Notes: generated by a model from the sequence alone, not told the origin. Positions 36,880 to 48,260 are shown, counted from the stretch's first letter. The stretch: DNA of 64,000 nucleotides from Schistosoma mansoni (GCF_000237925.1 NW_017386001.1:186001-250000), one strand, 5' to 3'. Program-made: numbers and translations.

Positions 36880-36997
36880 TAAGGTATTCTTCGCGTACTC
36901 GAAGTAGCAGGTCTCTGCAACTATCTCCGCGTACTTCAAAGAGATTCTCAGGTAGTCGATCGGAAACACCATAAAGAGTAAAGTTGTGCGATATTGC
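36880..36997 (-). CDS. Exon of an unrecognised minus-strand gene (2nd of set)
   Basis: 118 bp between acceptor GTAGTGTTAG and strong donor GTGAGT. Reads AISHNFTLYGVSDRLPENLF, then EVRGDSCRDLLLRVREEYL. Phase 0 at the start, one base left at the end. An N-glycosylation sequon (NFT) and a cysteine would suit an extracellular protein, but this is weak evidence. Confidence 0.55.
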
Positions 36998-37368
36998 CTA
37001 ACACTACTGTGAGTTCATAGTAGTGAAAAAAAGTGGCTGCTTACCCTAATTCCATTCCTTTTTCTAAACAGTTCACATGACTTTCATGAGCTTACTAGAA
37101 AAACTCAATAGGTTTCTAAAGTACACTTATATTAAATTAATCGACAATAGTCCTTATATAAAGACACTGTCGGTATTCGGTACCCATTACGATGTTTAGA
37201 GTCTAGGGTAAGATAAAGACTCAACAAATGCATCGAAGAGCGCCCCCCAAACCTATTTCTTATCCTCAAGTAAGCCACCCACGTGTCTTGCAATCTTCGC
37301 AGTAATATAAAAGCCAATATTTCAAAATAAACTGCTATCAGGTGTATCCATCAATGGTAGTTCCATAC

Positions 37369-37466
37369 TCTATGTAGGGTGTTATTGAAGATGAGCACCA
37401 TTGTGCCTTCATTGTAGAGTGATGGAAAACTGAATTGTGACCAAATCATTTCAAGAACGCGATCAG
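37369..37466 (-). CDS. Exon of an unrecognised minus-strand gene (1st of set)
   Basis: 98 bp between acceptor TTTTGGGTAGGTAG and donor GTATGG. Reads DRVLEMIWSQFSFPSLYNEG, then TMVLIFNNTLHR. Two leading bases, ends in phase 0 and so joins in phase to 36880-36997. A further possible upstream exon lies at 38449-38524. The young LINE at 37622-38306 sits between the two, in what would be an intron. Confidence 0.5.
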
Positions 37467-37607
37467 CTACCTACCCAAAATATCGTATTCATTCTTCAAA
37501 AGGTGTCAGAGGCAGATCATATGAACTGAACGTCTCATGACGTTAAAAAACATAATTTTTCATTTAATTCAGCTCAAAATGATCTGAAATAGCCTCTAGC
37601 GCTCATC

Positions 37608-38320
37608 AGCTACAGCTTCTGGCTGTAAAAGGTCGGATCTACAACGCGTCGGTGAGAGCAGTTTTGCTCTATGCTTGTGAAACCTGGCCTCTCCGAGTTG
37701 AGGATGTTAGACGACTCTCTGTGTTCGATCATCGTTGTCTCCGAAGGATTGCTGACATCCAGTGGCAACACCATGTTAGTAATGCAGAGGTTCGGCATCG
37801 TGTGTTCGGGCGCAGAGACGATAATTCAATTGGTGTCACCATCTTGAAACATCGACTTCGGTGGCTTGGACATGTTTTACGAATGTCGTCCCAGAGACTT
37901 CCACGTCGTGCATTATTTGCCGACCCTGGGACTGGTTGGAAAAAGCGGAGAGGAGGTCAGTGTATGACATGGTGTCGTGGCATGAAAGAGAGCTGCGAAT
38001 GGCTAGCTTCTGGTGGTCCTTCACGACTCCCTGGCTGGGGTCCGAGAGATGGTGCAACACAGTGGCTAGAGACGTTATCGGATATGGCTCAGAATAGAAG
38101 CCAGTGGCGAGCCTGCTGCAACCTTCTTTTACTTTCTTCATAAAGAGCGGTTCTAACTTTCTTAACTGAAAGAGTTTTCTGGTTGTACATTTTAGTCCGC
38201 CTTATCTTTTCACCCTTTCTCTTCCTACTTTCATTATTTTGTGTGGCGCATATGTATCTGGTGCCCTTTTGTATCAATATATATGTGTTTAAATAAAATA
38301 AAATAAAGCTACAGCTTCTG
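37608..38320 (+). mobile_element. Young 5'-truncated LINE with perfect 14-bp target duplication
   Basis: Body 37622-38306, flanked by AGCTACAGCTTCTG at 37608-37621 and 38307-38320. One open frame to 38143 codes the RT C-terminal part: NASVRAVLLYACETWPLRVE, DVRRLSVFDHRCLRRIADIQ, RLRWLGHVLRMSSQRLPRR. It is followed by a 3' UTR ending GTGTTTAAATAAAATAAAAT. Intact frame plus exact duplication indicate recent insertion. Clade uncertain (CR1- or RTE-like; not the SR2-like family of this window). Confidence 0.9.
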
Positions 38321-38448
38321 TTTTCACTGGAAAAACTTTTGCATAGGTCGTGCACATTTTTGTTCTTGTAACCTTTAGCTAATCGTCGTACCCTTACTCT
38401 GGGGAAGCAAATCGATATACCTTAAGAAATTCTCTAGTCTAGCCGTAC

Positions 38449-38524
38449 CTAGACAGCTTTCTGTGTTGGGTCTGGCGCATCATCATATCAATGCCGAAAA
38501 AATCGAATGCTGGCATTACATGCT
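38449..38524 (-). CDS. Weak candidate exon, minus strand
   Basis: Between acceptor CATTTATCTAAAG and donor TCTAG|GTACGG. Reads HVMPAFDFFGIDMMMRQTQH. Its end phase does not match the exon at 37466 directly, so it may be unrelated or wrongly bounded. Confidence 0.25.
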
Positions 38525-38869
38525 CTTTAGATAAATGATCCGGGAACAAACAAACGATACTTCACACTTGACTGAGATCTTAAATGCAGGTTCCATATAC
38601 CCTGTTGATTCAAACTCAGAGTTTTATAACTCCTAGTAGCTCTTTTATGATCAGCAATCCGCTTGAAAAAACATGTGGCGCCTGAAAGGAATAAGTAGGA
38701 CTTCTATGGAATGATCTGTAGGTTCGCCAATAGACCTTTGTCCATACCTGTTATGTAAACTTGGAATATACAGGGTATCAGTTATCATAGTGAATTTTCG
38801 ATTGATTAGATTTTGCTATATCATTTTGAAACCTTCATGGGAAGTGATATAAGTAGCAGCTTTGGAACG

Positions 38870-39170
38870 CTAGTTCAGCAATTAAAGCATTATGGGCTTC
38901 AAATTTCGGGCTCACTTCAACTATTTTGGTCTAGGTAGCAAATGGACAGTCGATACCAACTACATAAACTGTGATTTTGAGTGCTGTTAGAGGTATCAGG
39001 GCAGTTATCACTTGCCAGTTGCCCACACCGTGGAAGGGTTCTTCTAGAGGTACCTGAAAAGGAAATTGGGTCGGAAGTGGTTTTAATGACCTGGGAGCGT
39101 GACCGCAGTGACCAAGTGACAACTGCTTAAGGTCGCTCACACACTTGTTGGGACCTTACCGCCGGATACG
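38870..39170 (-). mobile_element. LINE 5' coding fragment, minus strand
   Basis: Codes SDLKQLSLGHCGHAPRSLKP, homologous to the plus-strand fragment at 40375 (TDLKQLSLGLRGHALRSLRP). Old, broken piece of the same LINE family as 40178-41330. Confidence 0.65.
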
Positions 39171-39179
39171 GATATCTTA

Positions 39180-39865
39180 TTTTATTATTATTATTTAAAC
39201 ACATAAATATTGGTACAAAGGGGCACCAGATATATATGCGCAACACGAATCTCATTTGATTTGTGTGGGAGCTGTGATACTGCACGGGTGCCCAAACCGA
39301 AGCAGGTGGTTTTCTTAGGGAGCCACACCCGGAGCCTTTGACCTAAAGGTCTGATCCACAAGGCAGTGGAGCATCGTAAGGAGATGCAGCCCCATAGTAG
39401 CCGGTGACCAACGATTGATTAATACGCCATCTATTCCTTCAGGATACTGGAGCTCATGTGCACCATTGGTTTGTAATGAGGGTTTTCCAACTCCCCTAGG
39501 TGAACTTTCCTTGTCCACCAACCCGGTTAAAGCACTGGGCATTCGCTTTTCGTCCTCTCAGTTACGTAAACAACACCCCCGCCACGAAAGGGCAGTGAGT
39601 AGGACTTCCCTGGCAGAGGCTATATACGCGTGGCCATGTGAGAGCATTTCGAGAGGTAGAACGGACTCTCCCCACTCTCGGCCGTACCAGGGCATTTGGG
39701 GGCGGTGACGGATATCCGTGGGATAAGGCGAGGTGTGCATTTTTAGGGTCGACCTTTTCTAATCCCACCCTTCCCTGTGGGAAGGCAGCCTCTCTGTTAT
39801 GCTGGTTGCCTGAAGGAAACACCTTAATGCCGTCACACCTCTGTACAGTTGATAAGAGAGCCAAG
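39180..39865 (-). mobile_element. LINE-derived non-autonomous element, minus strand
   Basis: Reading the minus strand, a LINE 5' UTR-like start (AAGGTGTTTCCTTCAGGCAA) leads into a non-coding middle and ends in ATTTATGTGTTTAAATAATA. That 3' end is shared with the coding LINE at 37622-38306. The same arrangement recurs at 52196-52709. It therefore looks like a deletion derivative or SINE-like parasite using that LINE's 3' end. Confidence 0.7.
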
Positions 39866-39883
39866 TTAAGCGAAATATTAGTA

Positions 39884-39955
39884 AAGTTTTGTAATTTCCA
39901 ACTGTTTCTATTCAGGACTTCAATTGATCAGTCACTATTGTCATATGCACACCCT
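39884..39955 (-). repeat. Smα-like (family A) tail fragment
   Basis: Complement of the family A tail (TTCAGGACTTCAATTGATCA and CATATGCACACCC). Confidence 0.6.
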
Positions 39956-40020
39956 AATTATCAGCAGTAAGAAATTGTAAACCCTTGGTAGTACTTTCAT
40001 ATTCCTTGAATAAGATAGTG

Positions 40021-40172
40021 GTCATCTGTGCTCAGTAACTTGGTGGATAACGCTTTTGTTCTTAAAACGAAAGATACTAAGTCAAAATATCAGCGTAAAC
40101 ATTAACAGTGAAACGCAATTACATCCAGTTGATAAATTCCAAGGTTTTAGGGCGAATTCGTACTGCTGACTG
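40021..40172 (+). repeat. Degenerate Smα-like (family A) head
   Basis: GTGCTCAGTAACTTGGTGGA and later ACATCCAGTTGATAAATTCC follow the family A order, but the hammerhead core is lost. Its tail probably lies beyond the LINE insertion, at 41748-41838. Confidence 0.6.
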
Positions 40173-40177
40173 TAGAG

Positions 40178-41330
40178 AGCTGTGACAGCAGTAAGGTGTT
40201 TCCTTCGGACAACCAGCATCTGCAGCTATGCTGTCTTCTCACAAGGAAGGAAGGGGTTAGAAAAGGTCAACCCTAAAAGCGTCACACCTTACCTCACGGA
40301 TTTCCGTCTCTTCCGGTAAGGCCCTTTAAAGAACGGAGCTAACACGTCGAAAAACTCCCACAAAAAGGCCGTGCGTGACCGACCTCAAACAGTTGTCCCT
40401 CGGGCTCCGCGGCCACGCTCTCAGGTCGTTAAGACCAACATTAATCCAAATCTCTTCTCAGGTCTCTCAAGAAATACCCTTTGACGGTTTGGGCAGCCGG
40501 AAAGTGATATCAGCCCTCATACCCGTAACAACACACGAGACCAAGTTGGTCACATTCAAATCCTTCCTACACCTAATAACTCTCTTATCTCCACAACTAA
40601 TCCTTCTCATGTCCCTTTATCACTTCGCACCGCTAGGGCAAACGACTCAGGGGGCTCAATAGAAGACTCGCTCATTCTGGAGCACATGCTTAGATTCAGA
40701 GTATGCTCTAGTGCGAGCGCCTATTTGTCTACGTCTTACTGGACGAAGGAAAGACTCTGCAAGGAAGCCTCTTAGGGTCTCACTTAATGATAGCCAAACT
40801 AAGAATATATGTCAAGAACAACTAGAAAAACAGTTAGACAGCCTTGTAAGTTGTGCCCACCCCGAGGCAGCGTGGAATGATATCCGAAAAGCTGTGTAAA
40901 CACCAGTGATATCTGCTAGTAAGGTAAACCATAAGGTTAGGGAGAAACACTGGATCTTAGAAGCATCTATCACACTGATAGATGCTCGAAAACTCATCCC
41001 ATCTGGCTCTGGACATAACGAAGAGAGAAGTCAACTTAAGCTCAGGCTAATAAAAAGCCTACGTAATCATCGCAAACAGTGGTTGGTATCGAAAGCAAGA
41101 GAGATGGAAAGGGCAGTGGGAATAGGTAACAGCAGACAACTGTTCAGACTTGTTAAGGAAACCGGTATTAGGAGCTTATGGTGAACTATCATCAGAATTG
41201 ATTACCTCAAGTGGTGTTCGTCAGGGCTGTCCGCTCTCTCCATTCTTGTTTAACTTTATCGTAGACGTGCTTTTAGAAACAACACTTTCCTCATGTAAAT
41301 TTAGAGGGGTTGAACTTCCACCAGGGGCAG
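40178..41330 (+). mobile_element. LINE with 5' UTR, linker and RT fragment, internally deleted
   Basis: 5' UTR-like start AGTAAGGTGTTTCCTTCGGA (about 40197), a TDLKQLSLGLRGHALRSLRP segment, a linker ORF 40711-41160 with EKQLDSLVSCAHPEAAWNDI and KVREKHWILEASITLIDARK, then the RT block SSGVRQGCPLSPFLFNFIVD at 41206-41265. Stops and deletions interrupt it; the catalytic RT region beyond is missing. Confidence 0.8.
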
Positions 41331-41755
41331 CCAGATCAAAACATGGCACAAGTCCATGAAGTCACTGACAAGTGGACTGAGCCATGTTGGTAGGTGTAGA
41401 CTACCTGGTTGGGATTCGCGAGATGATAGCAATCGATGGTTAGAGACCTTGAATGACATGGCTCAAAATCGTTTGCAATGGCGAATGTGCATCCACTCTT
41501 TGTGTTCTATCAAATTCTAATCTTCTGAATTCCTCGTATCTCTATCTTTTTCCTCTTTCCAAATTTATTTCACTGGATTATACTGTTTGAATAACATCCT
41601 GAAACCCTAATCTTTTGGATTACTGTTTATACTCTTACTACTTCTACCACCATAGGATTTGAATCGACAGCTGGATGTCTGTGATAATGTGGTATTGTAA
41701 CTTGAACTGATGTATGTACGTACGAAGTTCTACGTTGTGACTGACTCACGGCAAT
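41331..41755 (+). mobile_element. 3' end of a second LINE family
   Basis: CCATGAAGTCACTGACAAGT and GGACTGAGCCATGTTGGTAG match the family at 20229-20750. A 3' UTR follows, ending near GTATGTACGTACGAAGTTC. It abuts the RT fragment of a different LINE at about 41330, a junction inside the AGCCAGATCAAAACATGGCA word. Confidence 0.65.
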
Positions 41756-41838
41756 CCGCTAAAAATACACATATGGCATTAGAGACTAGTCAACTGCAGT
41801 CTTAAATATTAACAACGGAAAATTACAAACCCTCACTA
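41748..41838 (+). repeat. Smα-like (family A) tail fragment
   Basis: CACATATGGCATTAGAGACT then CTGCAGTCTTAAATATTAAC follow the family A tail. Probably the other half of 40021-40172, split by LINE insertions. Confidence 0.6.
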
Positions 41839-42104
41839 AAACTTGACAAACATAAAGATTGACTGGAATTTTCATGCAGATCTCGTAAGTAAGCAGTTCT
41901 TTCTGTCGTTTTTGTCATAAGATTTTCGTATACATGTGGTTTTTATATATATTCAAGAGTATAGAACTAATGTATCAGATGGATTTTAATTCCATATTGG
42001 TGATTCTACCCATCAGTTTTATTCCTATAACCGACACATATCTACGCCAGATTCTGCGTGGTTTATATTTGCCTATTTATTTACACTTTTATTTCCGTCT
42101 TACT

Positions 42105-42117
42105 ATCGTTTTAGCTC
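42105..42117 (+). promoter_or_regulatory. Probable 3' splice acceptor just before the UBFD1 start codon
   Basis: A pyrimidine-rich tract (TATTTCCGTCTTACTATCG) ends in TTTTAG, three bases before ATG 42118. Either a cis intron or a spliced-leader trans-splice site. If the schistosome leader, which ends in AUG, is added here, its AUG is in frame with CTC ATG. Confidence 0.55.
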
Positions 42118-42942
42118 ATGAAGGAAATAAATGCTCATGTTGGAGAATCGTCTTTAATTTCAGAAGATAAGCTTCCTGAAACAAATAATATTATACCTCA
42201 AGAGTTACCCATTTCTTTAACTGTTTTACATAATCGCGTGAAGCATCATCTGGTTTTCCAATCATCCACAACTATTGCTGAAGTTAAACGGTCCTTAGAA
42301 CCTTTAACACACGTTCCTGTGGATATGCAAAAACTAATATTTCGCGGAATATTGTCGGACAATACGACGCTTGGAGAGTTGTCATTACCCGGTAAGGATG
42401 TTAAGTTGATGCTGGTCGGTACAAAACCTTCTGAAGCAGAGCAAGTTCGGTTATCCGAAGCAAATAATCATACTAATGAAGAAATTTCGGATGATTGTCG
42501 ATCGGAAGTTACGATGGACTGGTCTGACCAGACCGAACATAAACAAGTTTTAGAACGCTACGGAAAGCCGGAGAATGCTATGGTCGGAATATTAAATATA
42601 GAAGAGATTTTAGATCCTAATGAATGTTTACTTGGCCTTTGTGACAAACGTGGGCAACCATTGAGGTTAAGGATTAAGCCAGATAGTGGTGAATTATGGT
42701 TAGCTACAAAGGATGTAACTCACAAATTCCCTTTAGCCACTATCCACGATGTAGTCAGTCAACCTATTAAAGGTCATCCTGAATATCATATAATGGCTTT
42801 TCAGTTGGGTCCCACTCCAAAGTCTCGTTATTTTGTATATTGGCTACCGTCTCAGTATGTGGAGTCGATCAAGACAATGGTATTACAATACAAAATAATT
42901 AGTTCATTAAGTGGTGCAACCGGAACAAATAAACCACTGTAA
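42118..42942 (+). CDS. UBFD1: UBFD1 orthologue, ubiquitin-like and UBFD1 domain protein
   Basis: Single uninterrupted 274-residue frame. Residues 32-102 form a ubiquitin-like domain (SLTVLHNRVKHHLVF, VDMQKLIFRG, LGELSLPGKDVKLMLVG). An acidic linker follows, then KQVLERYGKPE (143-152). The C-terminal UBFD1 domain (about 160-255) carries RLRIKPDSGELWLATK, GHPEYHIMAFQLGPT (219-233) and YWLPSQYVESIK (241-252), all close to human UBFD1 in order and wording. The human protein is somewhat longer (about 309 residues), mostly at the N terminus. Family knowledge: polyubiquitin-associated protein linked to NF-kB signalling in mammals; role in flukes unknown. Start chosen at ATG 42118 because it directly follows an acceptor. 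The frame looks intact and the gene stands alone on the plus strand. Confidence 0.93.
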   Translation: MKEINAHVGESSLISEDKLPETNNIIPQELPISLTVLHNRVKHHLVFQSSTTIAEVKRSLEPLTHVPVDMQKLIFRGILSDNTTLGELSLPGKDVKLMLVGTKPSEAEQVRLSEANNHTNEEISDDCRSEVTMDWSDQTEHKQVLERYGKPENAMVGILNIEEILDPNECLLGLCDKRGQPLRLRIKPDSGELWLATKDVTHKFPLATIHDVVSQPIKGHPEYHIMAFQLGPTPKSRYFVYWLPSQYVESIKTMVLQYKIISSLSGATGTNKPL

Positions 42943-44155
42943 AACACATCTTTAATTATATATTGTAAACAATCGAATATTACACTGATTTTAAAGAACA
43001 AAGCTAGGATCAACGGCTTCAATATTTTCAACATGTGCATTATCTTTACTTTCTCCTTGATGATTACCACCTAGATTCCCTTATTTCTAGATCTTACTAA
43101 GGCTTTATTTTTCATCCGCTTCAGAAACTCTTCACCATTACTTAAACTGCTTTTTGCATGAAACCACTGTATTTATGTGAATAAGATCAATCAATTATGT
43201 ACGATGCTTTACAATCTTCTTGAAGGTTTTACTTAGTGATATTATTCCAAAGTGTGTGACTATTTTGACCGAAAAAGATTTGTCAAAATGGTTTTGTGTT
43301 TGAATGAGCGTTCAGATAGCAGCGTGCTTTATCATTATTCTTATTGTTTGAAGGTCATCCACATACAAAATAGCAACTGTCGTTAGTTTGTCTTCATAAC
43401 GTTCGGTTAGAAATACACTTCCGTTAGGAAACTTGATGAACTTCAAGATTATCGTATAGCTTACTAGTGTTTTGGATTTCAACGACTTCTCCGTCAAAAT
43501 AAACTAGTTTCGTTACCGGTCTCTCGATTAATTGGCAAAAGACTTAGTTTAGAACTCTTTAACTCATGTTTTTCGATGAACTTCAGCTCATTACAACTGA
43601 TTGTCTACTTTCATCACCATTGATTTGTATCGTGCTTCTGGAAATCTTTACGGATTCCGTTTATTACCATTGTCCTAGTTAGTCGGTACACAGATTCATT
43701 ATGGTTTCGAAGATTGTGATTAGCGTAAACAAATGAAGAGTGATTGTCAAAATTAGGGGACGGAAATAATTCAAGAATAGAGTTGTCAGTTTCTAAACTA
43801 GTGTGTAGTCAACGAAGAATCGGTCATCGAAATTCTTTATCTCTGATGCAGAGACGCTTTGTAAAATCAAGGTATGACCTGGTATTAGAAAGATTAACAA
43901 CACGATCTACATGCTACAGGTTCGGACCGTGCTGCAACTGCACTAATTTGGATTGGAAAGGCAGGTAGTATCTATTAGCTCTCATAATAAAAGCACTAAG
44001 TACACGATTCCATATATAGTAAATGACTTCCATGAATAATTTGTCAGTGTATAGCTTGACTTCGTGGTAAGCGTAATAAAAGTGATTTATTTCTGGTTGA
44101 AAGGATAATGGAGTAATTAATTATTATCGATGTAGGCCTTTATGGAATTTTCATA
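42943..44155. other. No gene recognised downstream of UBFD1
   Basis: Holds the UBFD1 3' UTR, with no textbook AATAAA seen close by. A minus-strand open segment at 43312-43497 contains AILYVDDL, not supported as a gene. Confidence 0.4.
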
Positions 44156-44157
44156 GT

Positions 44158-44312
44158 TTAAATCACGAACTGATTCCAGCTAAACTGCCATTGAAGACGA
44201 GGATGTACCAGAAAACTGCGTCGTCCCAGTATATGACTCCTTAACAGTGGGGATCCAGGATCTCACCATAGGGAATCGAACTCAGGGCCCTCGGTATCCA
44301 TGCCTAAACACG
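44158..44312 (-). repeat. SINE family B-related copy, degenerate
   Basis: Minus-strand tRNA-like GAGTTCGATTCCC box and a degraded hammerhead region (core reads TTAAGGAGTC...GGGACGACGC). Tail TCTTCAATGGCAGTTTAGCT replaces the usual family B tail, so it may be a sub-family. Confidence 0.6.
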
Positions 44313-45334
44313 AACTACAGTTTTTTACATTTGTTTTATTTCTATTGCTTTGTCCCATTCGTTGTTGTATGTATATACGATTGTGCGGTTCTGGGAATAG
44401 AATGGTCGAAATGTCTTTTCATTGGATTGTTTCGTTGTTTTCGGAATTTACTTGAAAACATAACAGTTTTTTATTAGCTTATGAGGACCTAACAGACTAA
44501 AATGGATTCATGTCATTCTACTCAGAATACTTCTCTTACTCCTAACAAAAATAATCGGGACTTTGTGTATGAAATTTTCCGAAAAGTTATTTAGGAATGA
44601 AAGTCTATCGTGGATTAGTTGTTCTGCCAATGACAACTGACTGTTAATTACAGGGAATTGATAAAATTATAATTTTTTCGGCCTGATATATGACTCCAGT
44701 TTGATTGTGTGAAGGTGCTATGAGCATAAATCTTTCAACTAACTCCATGTGTTACCTAGGCTAACCGCATTTGTGTGACGGTGGTAATAGGAAGCCAAAT
44801 ACGGGTTGCGTTGGGTGAATTCATTTTAAGCACTCTTTTATTTAGACAAACATTCAGAATGAGAAGCGAAAACGTAAACCGAAGTTGGGTAAGTTGTCTC
44901 ATTTTGATAAAGCGAGACTCAATACCTATAGTCAAACAAAAGCTACAGACACGTAATGAATCGAGTATGCAATACATACGCTCATATGAAAGCAGTCAAG
45001 GTTAATAAGTGGATGTATCTCGAGAAGAATGAATAAATTGGTCTTTTTGGAAACTAGAATGGCCCTCGTGAGCTTGGTACATTACTAGAAACAACAGAGT
45101 TTTAGTCATTAAACATTAACTTTATTCGCCTCTATGCTATTCTTCCTTTTCTCTCCACCTATGTTGCGCATTACACTACTTATCATTAATCAGTAGTTTG
45201 AATTACGTTAGACCATTTTCGTGGCCGGCTTGCTGTAACTGATGTCTCTGTTAGGTGTCAACTGTGTGCTTATCTTCGTTTGTTCTTCCTCGTTCTCACT
45301 ACTCTTGAAACCTGCCTTATTATAAGCAAAGATG

Positions 45335-45425
45335 GATAGTGACTAGCAGTGGAATCCAGGACGCGCATTTCGTCCATTTTGCTTATAATGCTTGTGAATT
45401 AAGGCAACACGCACAAAGACTTCTG
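45335..45425. repeat. Fold-back Smα-like (family A) remnant
   Basis: 45340-45390 is the ribozyme 3' part in minus orientation (GCAGTGGAATCCAGGACGCG); it then switches to the plus-strand tail (TTGCTTATAATGCTTGTGAA). The junction is an internal inversion. Confidence 0.7.
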
Positions 45426-45661
45426 GGGATATATTTAACAACAGAAATTGATATCAGATAAGTGAATTGTTAAGAGTGAGGAGTATTTTGAGGGAAGTGA
45501 CAATTTTATGCACCAAATTCTGAAAAAGTAAATGGAATTTCTATGATTTTAGTTCACAATTCTATTTCATAGACCAGTACAAATAATGTGAAAACATTTT
45601 GTATTAATAAATCATTCGATTTATGATATTTTAAAATCAGTATGGGAATTTGTGAAGATAG

Positions 45662-45860
45662 TAGTATTTTAAGAGTTGGATTCACGAGTCAATCAAAGCT
45701 AGACCACCATTGAAAACGTGATAGCACTGGACGGCCGTTTCTTCGTAGTATAGAACTCAGAATTGAGCATCCACGGTCCTGCAACAAAGGGACTCGAACT
45801 TAGGACCTTCGGTTTCACACGCGAACGCTTAACTTCTAGACCACTGAGCTTATAATCTAG
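45662..45860 (-). repeat. SINE family B copy, minus strand
   Basis: Carries tail, degenerate ribozyme region and the tRNA-like head (complement GGTTTCACACGCGAACGCTT, GACTCGAACTTAGGACC). Confidence 0.8.
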
Positions 45861-45869
45861 GGTACAAAT

Positions 45870-48260
45870 AATGAAGTTCCAATATTTATAAGGATCGTTT
45901 AATTTAATTTTAGTTAGATTCCATCAAGATTTCTTCAGAATCCATTTATATTAAGGATCTTCGCTAATCAATAGAAATTAAGTTTGTATGCATATTTATG
46001 TTTGATACTATGGTTAAGATTCAGTCCCTGGTTATGCTATAAAATATCATGCTGATTATGATCAACTTAGTTTTTCGGCTAAAGAATAGTATTTGTATAG
46101 GCTGTTACATTGGATATCAGTGAAATAATACTCAGTGACCTCAAGATAGTAGTTATTCTAGAATTTCCGTAAAGTGAAAAAACTTGGTGAATCTATAATA
46201 CTCAAGTTTCTACCTAAACAATGTTCAGTCAAGTTGTCTTCCAGTGTAGTGTTTGAATGAAATAATAATTGGTTTGAACACTATTGTATACTTGACTTGT
46301 AATTCTGATACTGTCTTTTATTGTCTTCAAATGTTGCTCCACTCATAACCTATGGAGTACATTACAACAAATCTATGAAATTCTATATCATTATATAGAT
46401 TCAGAACTATTACTTATTCTACTCAACTGGAATATGTGATAATTGTTATATCGTCAGTCAAATCACAGGTTTGAGTTATGTATGATTTCGAATTGTTTTT
46501 AGAGTTAATTGGAGAAACGTAGTTATTTAAGTTCTGATTATTTCTCTCATAAATGAACATGCGAGTCAGAATGAGTGATGAAGATAGTCTTTGTGATTTA
46601 TTATAAACATATTATCTAGTTCTGTAGGAATAGTAAAGTTTAATTACTCTGAGACAAGAGTATACAGACTATAGATTTATAGTGTCCAAGTTACTTGATA
46701 TTCGTATTTCTACCAGAACGAATTTTCATGTCTCACCACATTGTAACAAGTATCTGCAATAAGAAAAGTAAAACGGAAAACCACCAACTTTATATCTATT
46801 TTCACAACGCCGTTAACTAACGATGTTGTTTCTTTCCTATAGAACATCAGCCAATTGCTCAATATCTCTAATGGATACTCACAAGTCAAATCTCAGAAAT
46901 TTCTTATTCAATAACTACCTCATTACAAATCGAAAAATGACCAATGGATGTTAAAGTCAACTCATCTGATCAACCATTCTTGTGATAAAATCCCATACTT
47001 CTCTAGAAAACTGCTCAGTTTATCACATCAGAAGCAAAGTCTTATCAGACTATGCAGTTTACAGATGCATAACATTACTTTCAGAGAAAACAGTTGAAAA
47101 CATTCATAAACTATACACTATAGAAAAATCTCATAATACAGTGTAACAACAATTTTATGCTCAAATTTAAATGCTTCGTTAACTGATATTAGCCTTCTTT
47201 AAGACATTGCTCATATAATCCACATGTAATTGAGTGATATGTAATTAAGTTAATAAGATATCGTATTTATATTCAAACATATAAAAAAGATGTGTAACGG
47301 AGTAAACAAATTAGTTGATGTTACGTCCTTGATCTGTCTACCTACTTTCATGCCGAGGATAACTTGTCTAATGTAGATTAAGACCTTGACGAGATAGGCC
47401 GACTGGCTTAACCTTGAGGCTAGTATGCGTGAGTTCGAAGTGGGGGTAGAGAGACGAAAACTATTCTACCCCTGATTGGCTGACAAGCACGTCAGAGGGA
47501 GAAGACCAGACAACTGGGACACTACTCGCTTTATTCCAAAATCCAACCTGGTACCCGAATTCCAGATTAGTGTAAAAAGATCATGAATAAAGAGATGACT
47601 AACCTGACCACAACGTACAATAATTAGGAAAATACAATTATGTTCGAAACTGGGGGATTAGATTAGAAAATAGAGTACAAAAGGTCATGTCTAAATGACA
47701 ATAGCTTTGAAACAGAAAACGCTATGGCAGTGAATCATACATCAAACGAAAGCTCATGATCTGTAGAATAGACTAGGGACAAAAGTAAATGTTACTGTTA
47801 TACAAGCTTTGAAATAAATGAGATAACGTCCCCAAAGATAGCTTCCGTAGTTTGTTAAGGCTTCTTGTTTCGCTGTTCACATCAGTTAACATTGAGAAAG
47901 TGGAGAGAAAGAAGTAACAAGAGGAAGTCAGTTATTAAAAGAATATATATCTTAATATAAAACTATCATATAAATTACTAGTTAACCAATTAGTTAATTA
48001 GTTGCCTAAATAATAAATTATGCACATATAAATCTTTCTTCTTCCATTACTAGATGGATATTTGTTTATGGCGGGTTGAATTTTGTGTTCCAATTTAAAA
48101 ATAAAATGGACTGAACAATAACCAAAGTGATATTAATCACTATTTATTTATAAGTTTAGTTAAAAACTAATTAATGGAAAAACTACAGTAGTTTAAGATG
48201 AATATGTGTATGGATTTATTTATAAGAGAAAATAAAAAGATAATCAAACATTACTAATTT
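45870..48260. other. AT-rich spacer without a recognised gene
   Basis: No coding signal. Around 47390-47530 a GC-richer stretch may be an old unassigned repeat. Confidence 0.4.

Noticed and set aside
39415-39970. Overlapping open frames on both strands around 39.4-39.9 kb
   Set aside because: They lie inside the LINE-derived non-autonomous element and have no conserved protein pattern.
41934-42170. Plus-strand open frame upstream of UBFD1
   Set aside because: Hydrophobic, AT-driven translation without splice support; overlaps the acceptor tract.
43312-43497. Minus-strand segment with YVDD, suggestive of a reverse transcriptase
   Set aside because: No other RT motifs around it; YVDD alone is not enough. 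It might be part of an unrecognised exon.
47390-47530. Possible further tRNA-derived SINE (GGCTTAACC and GAGTTCGAAGT boxes)
   Set aside because: No second copy in the window and no clear boundaries.
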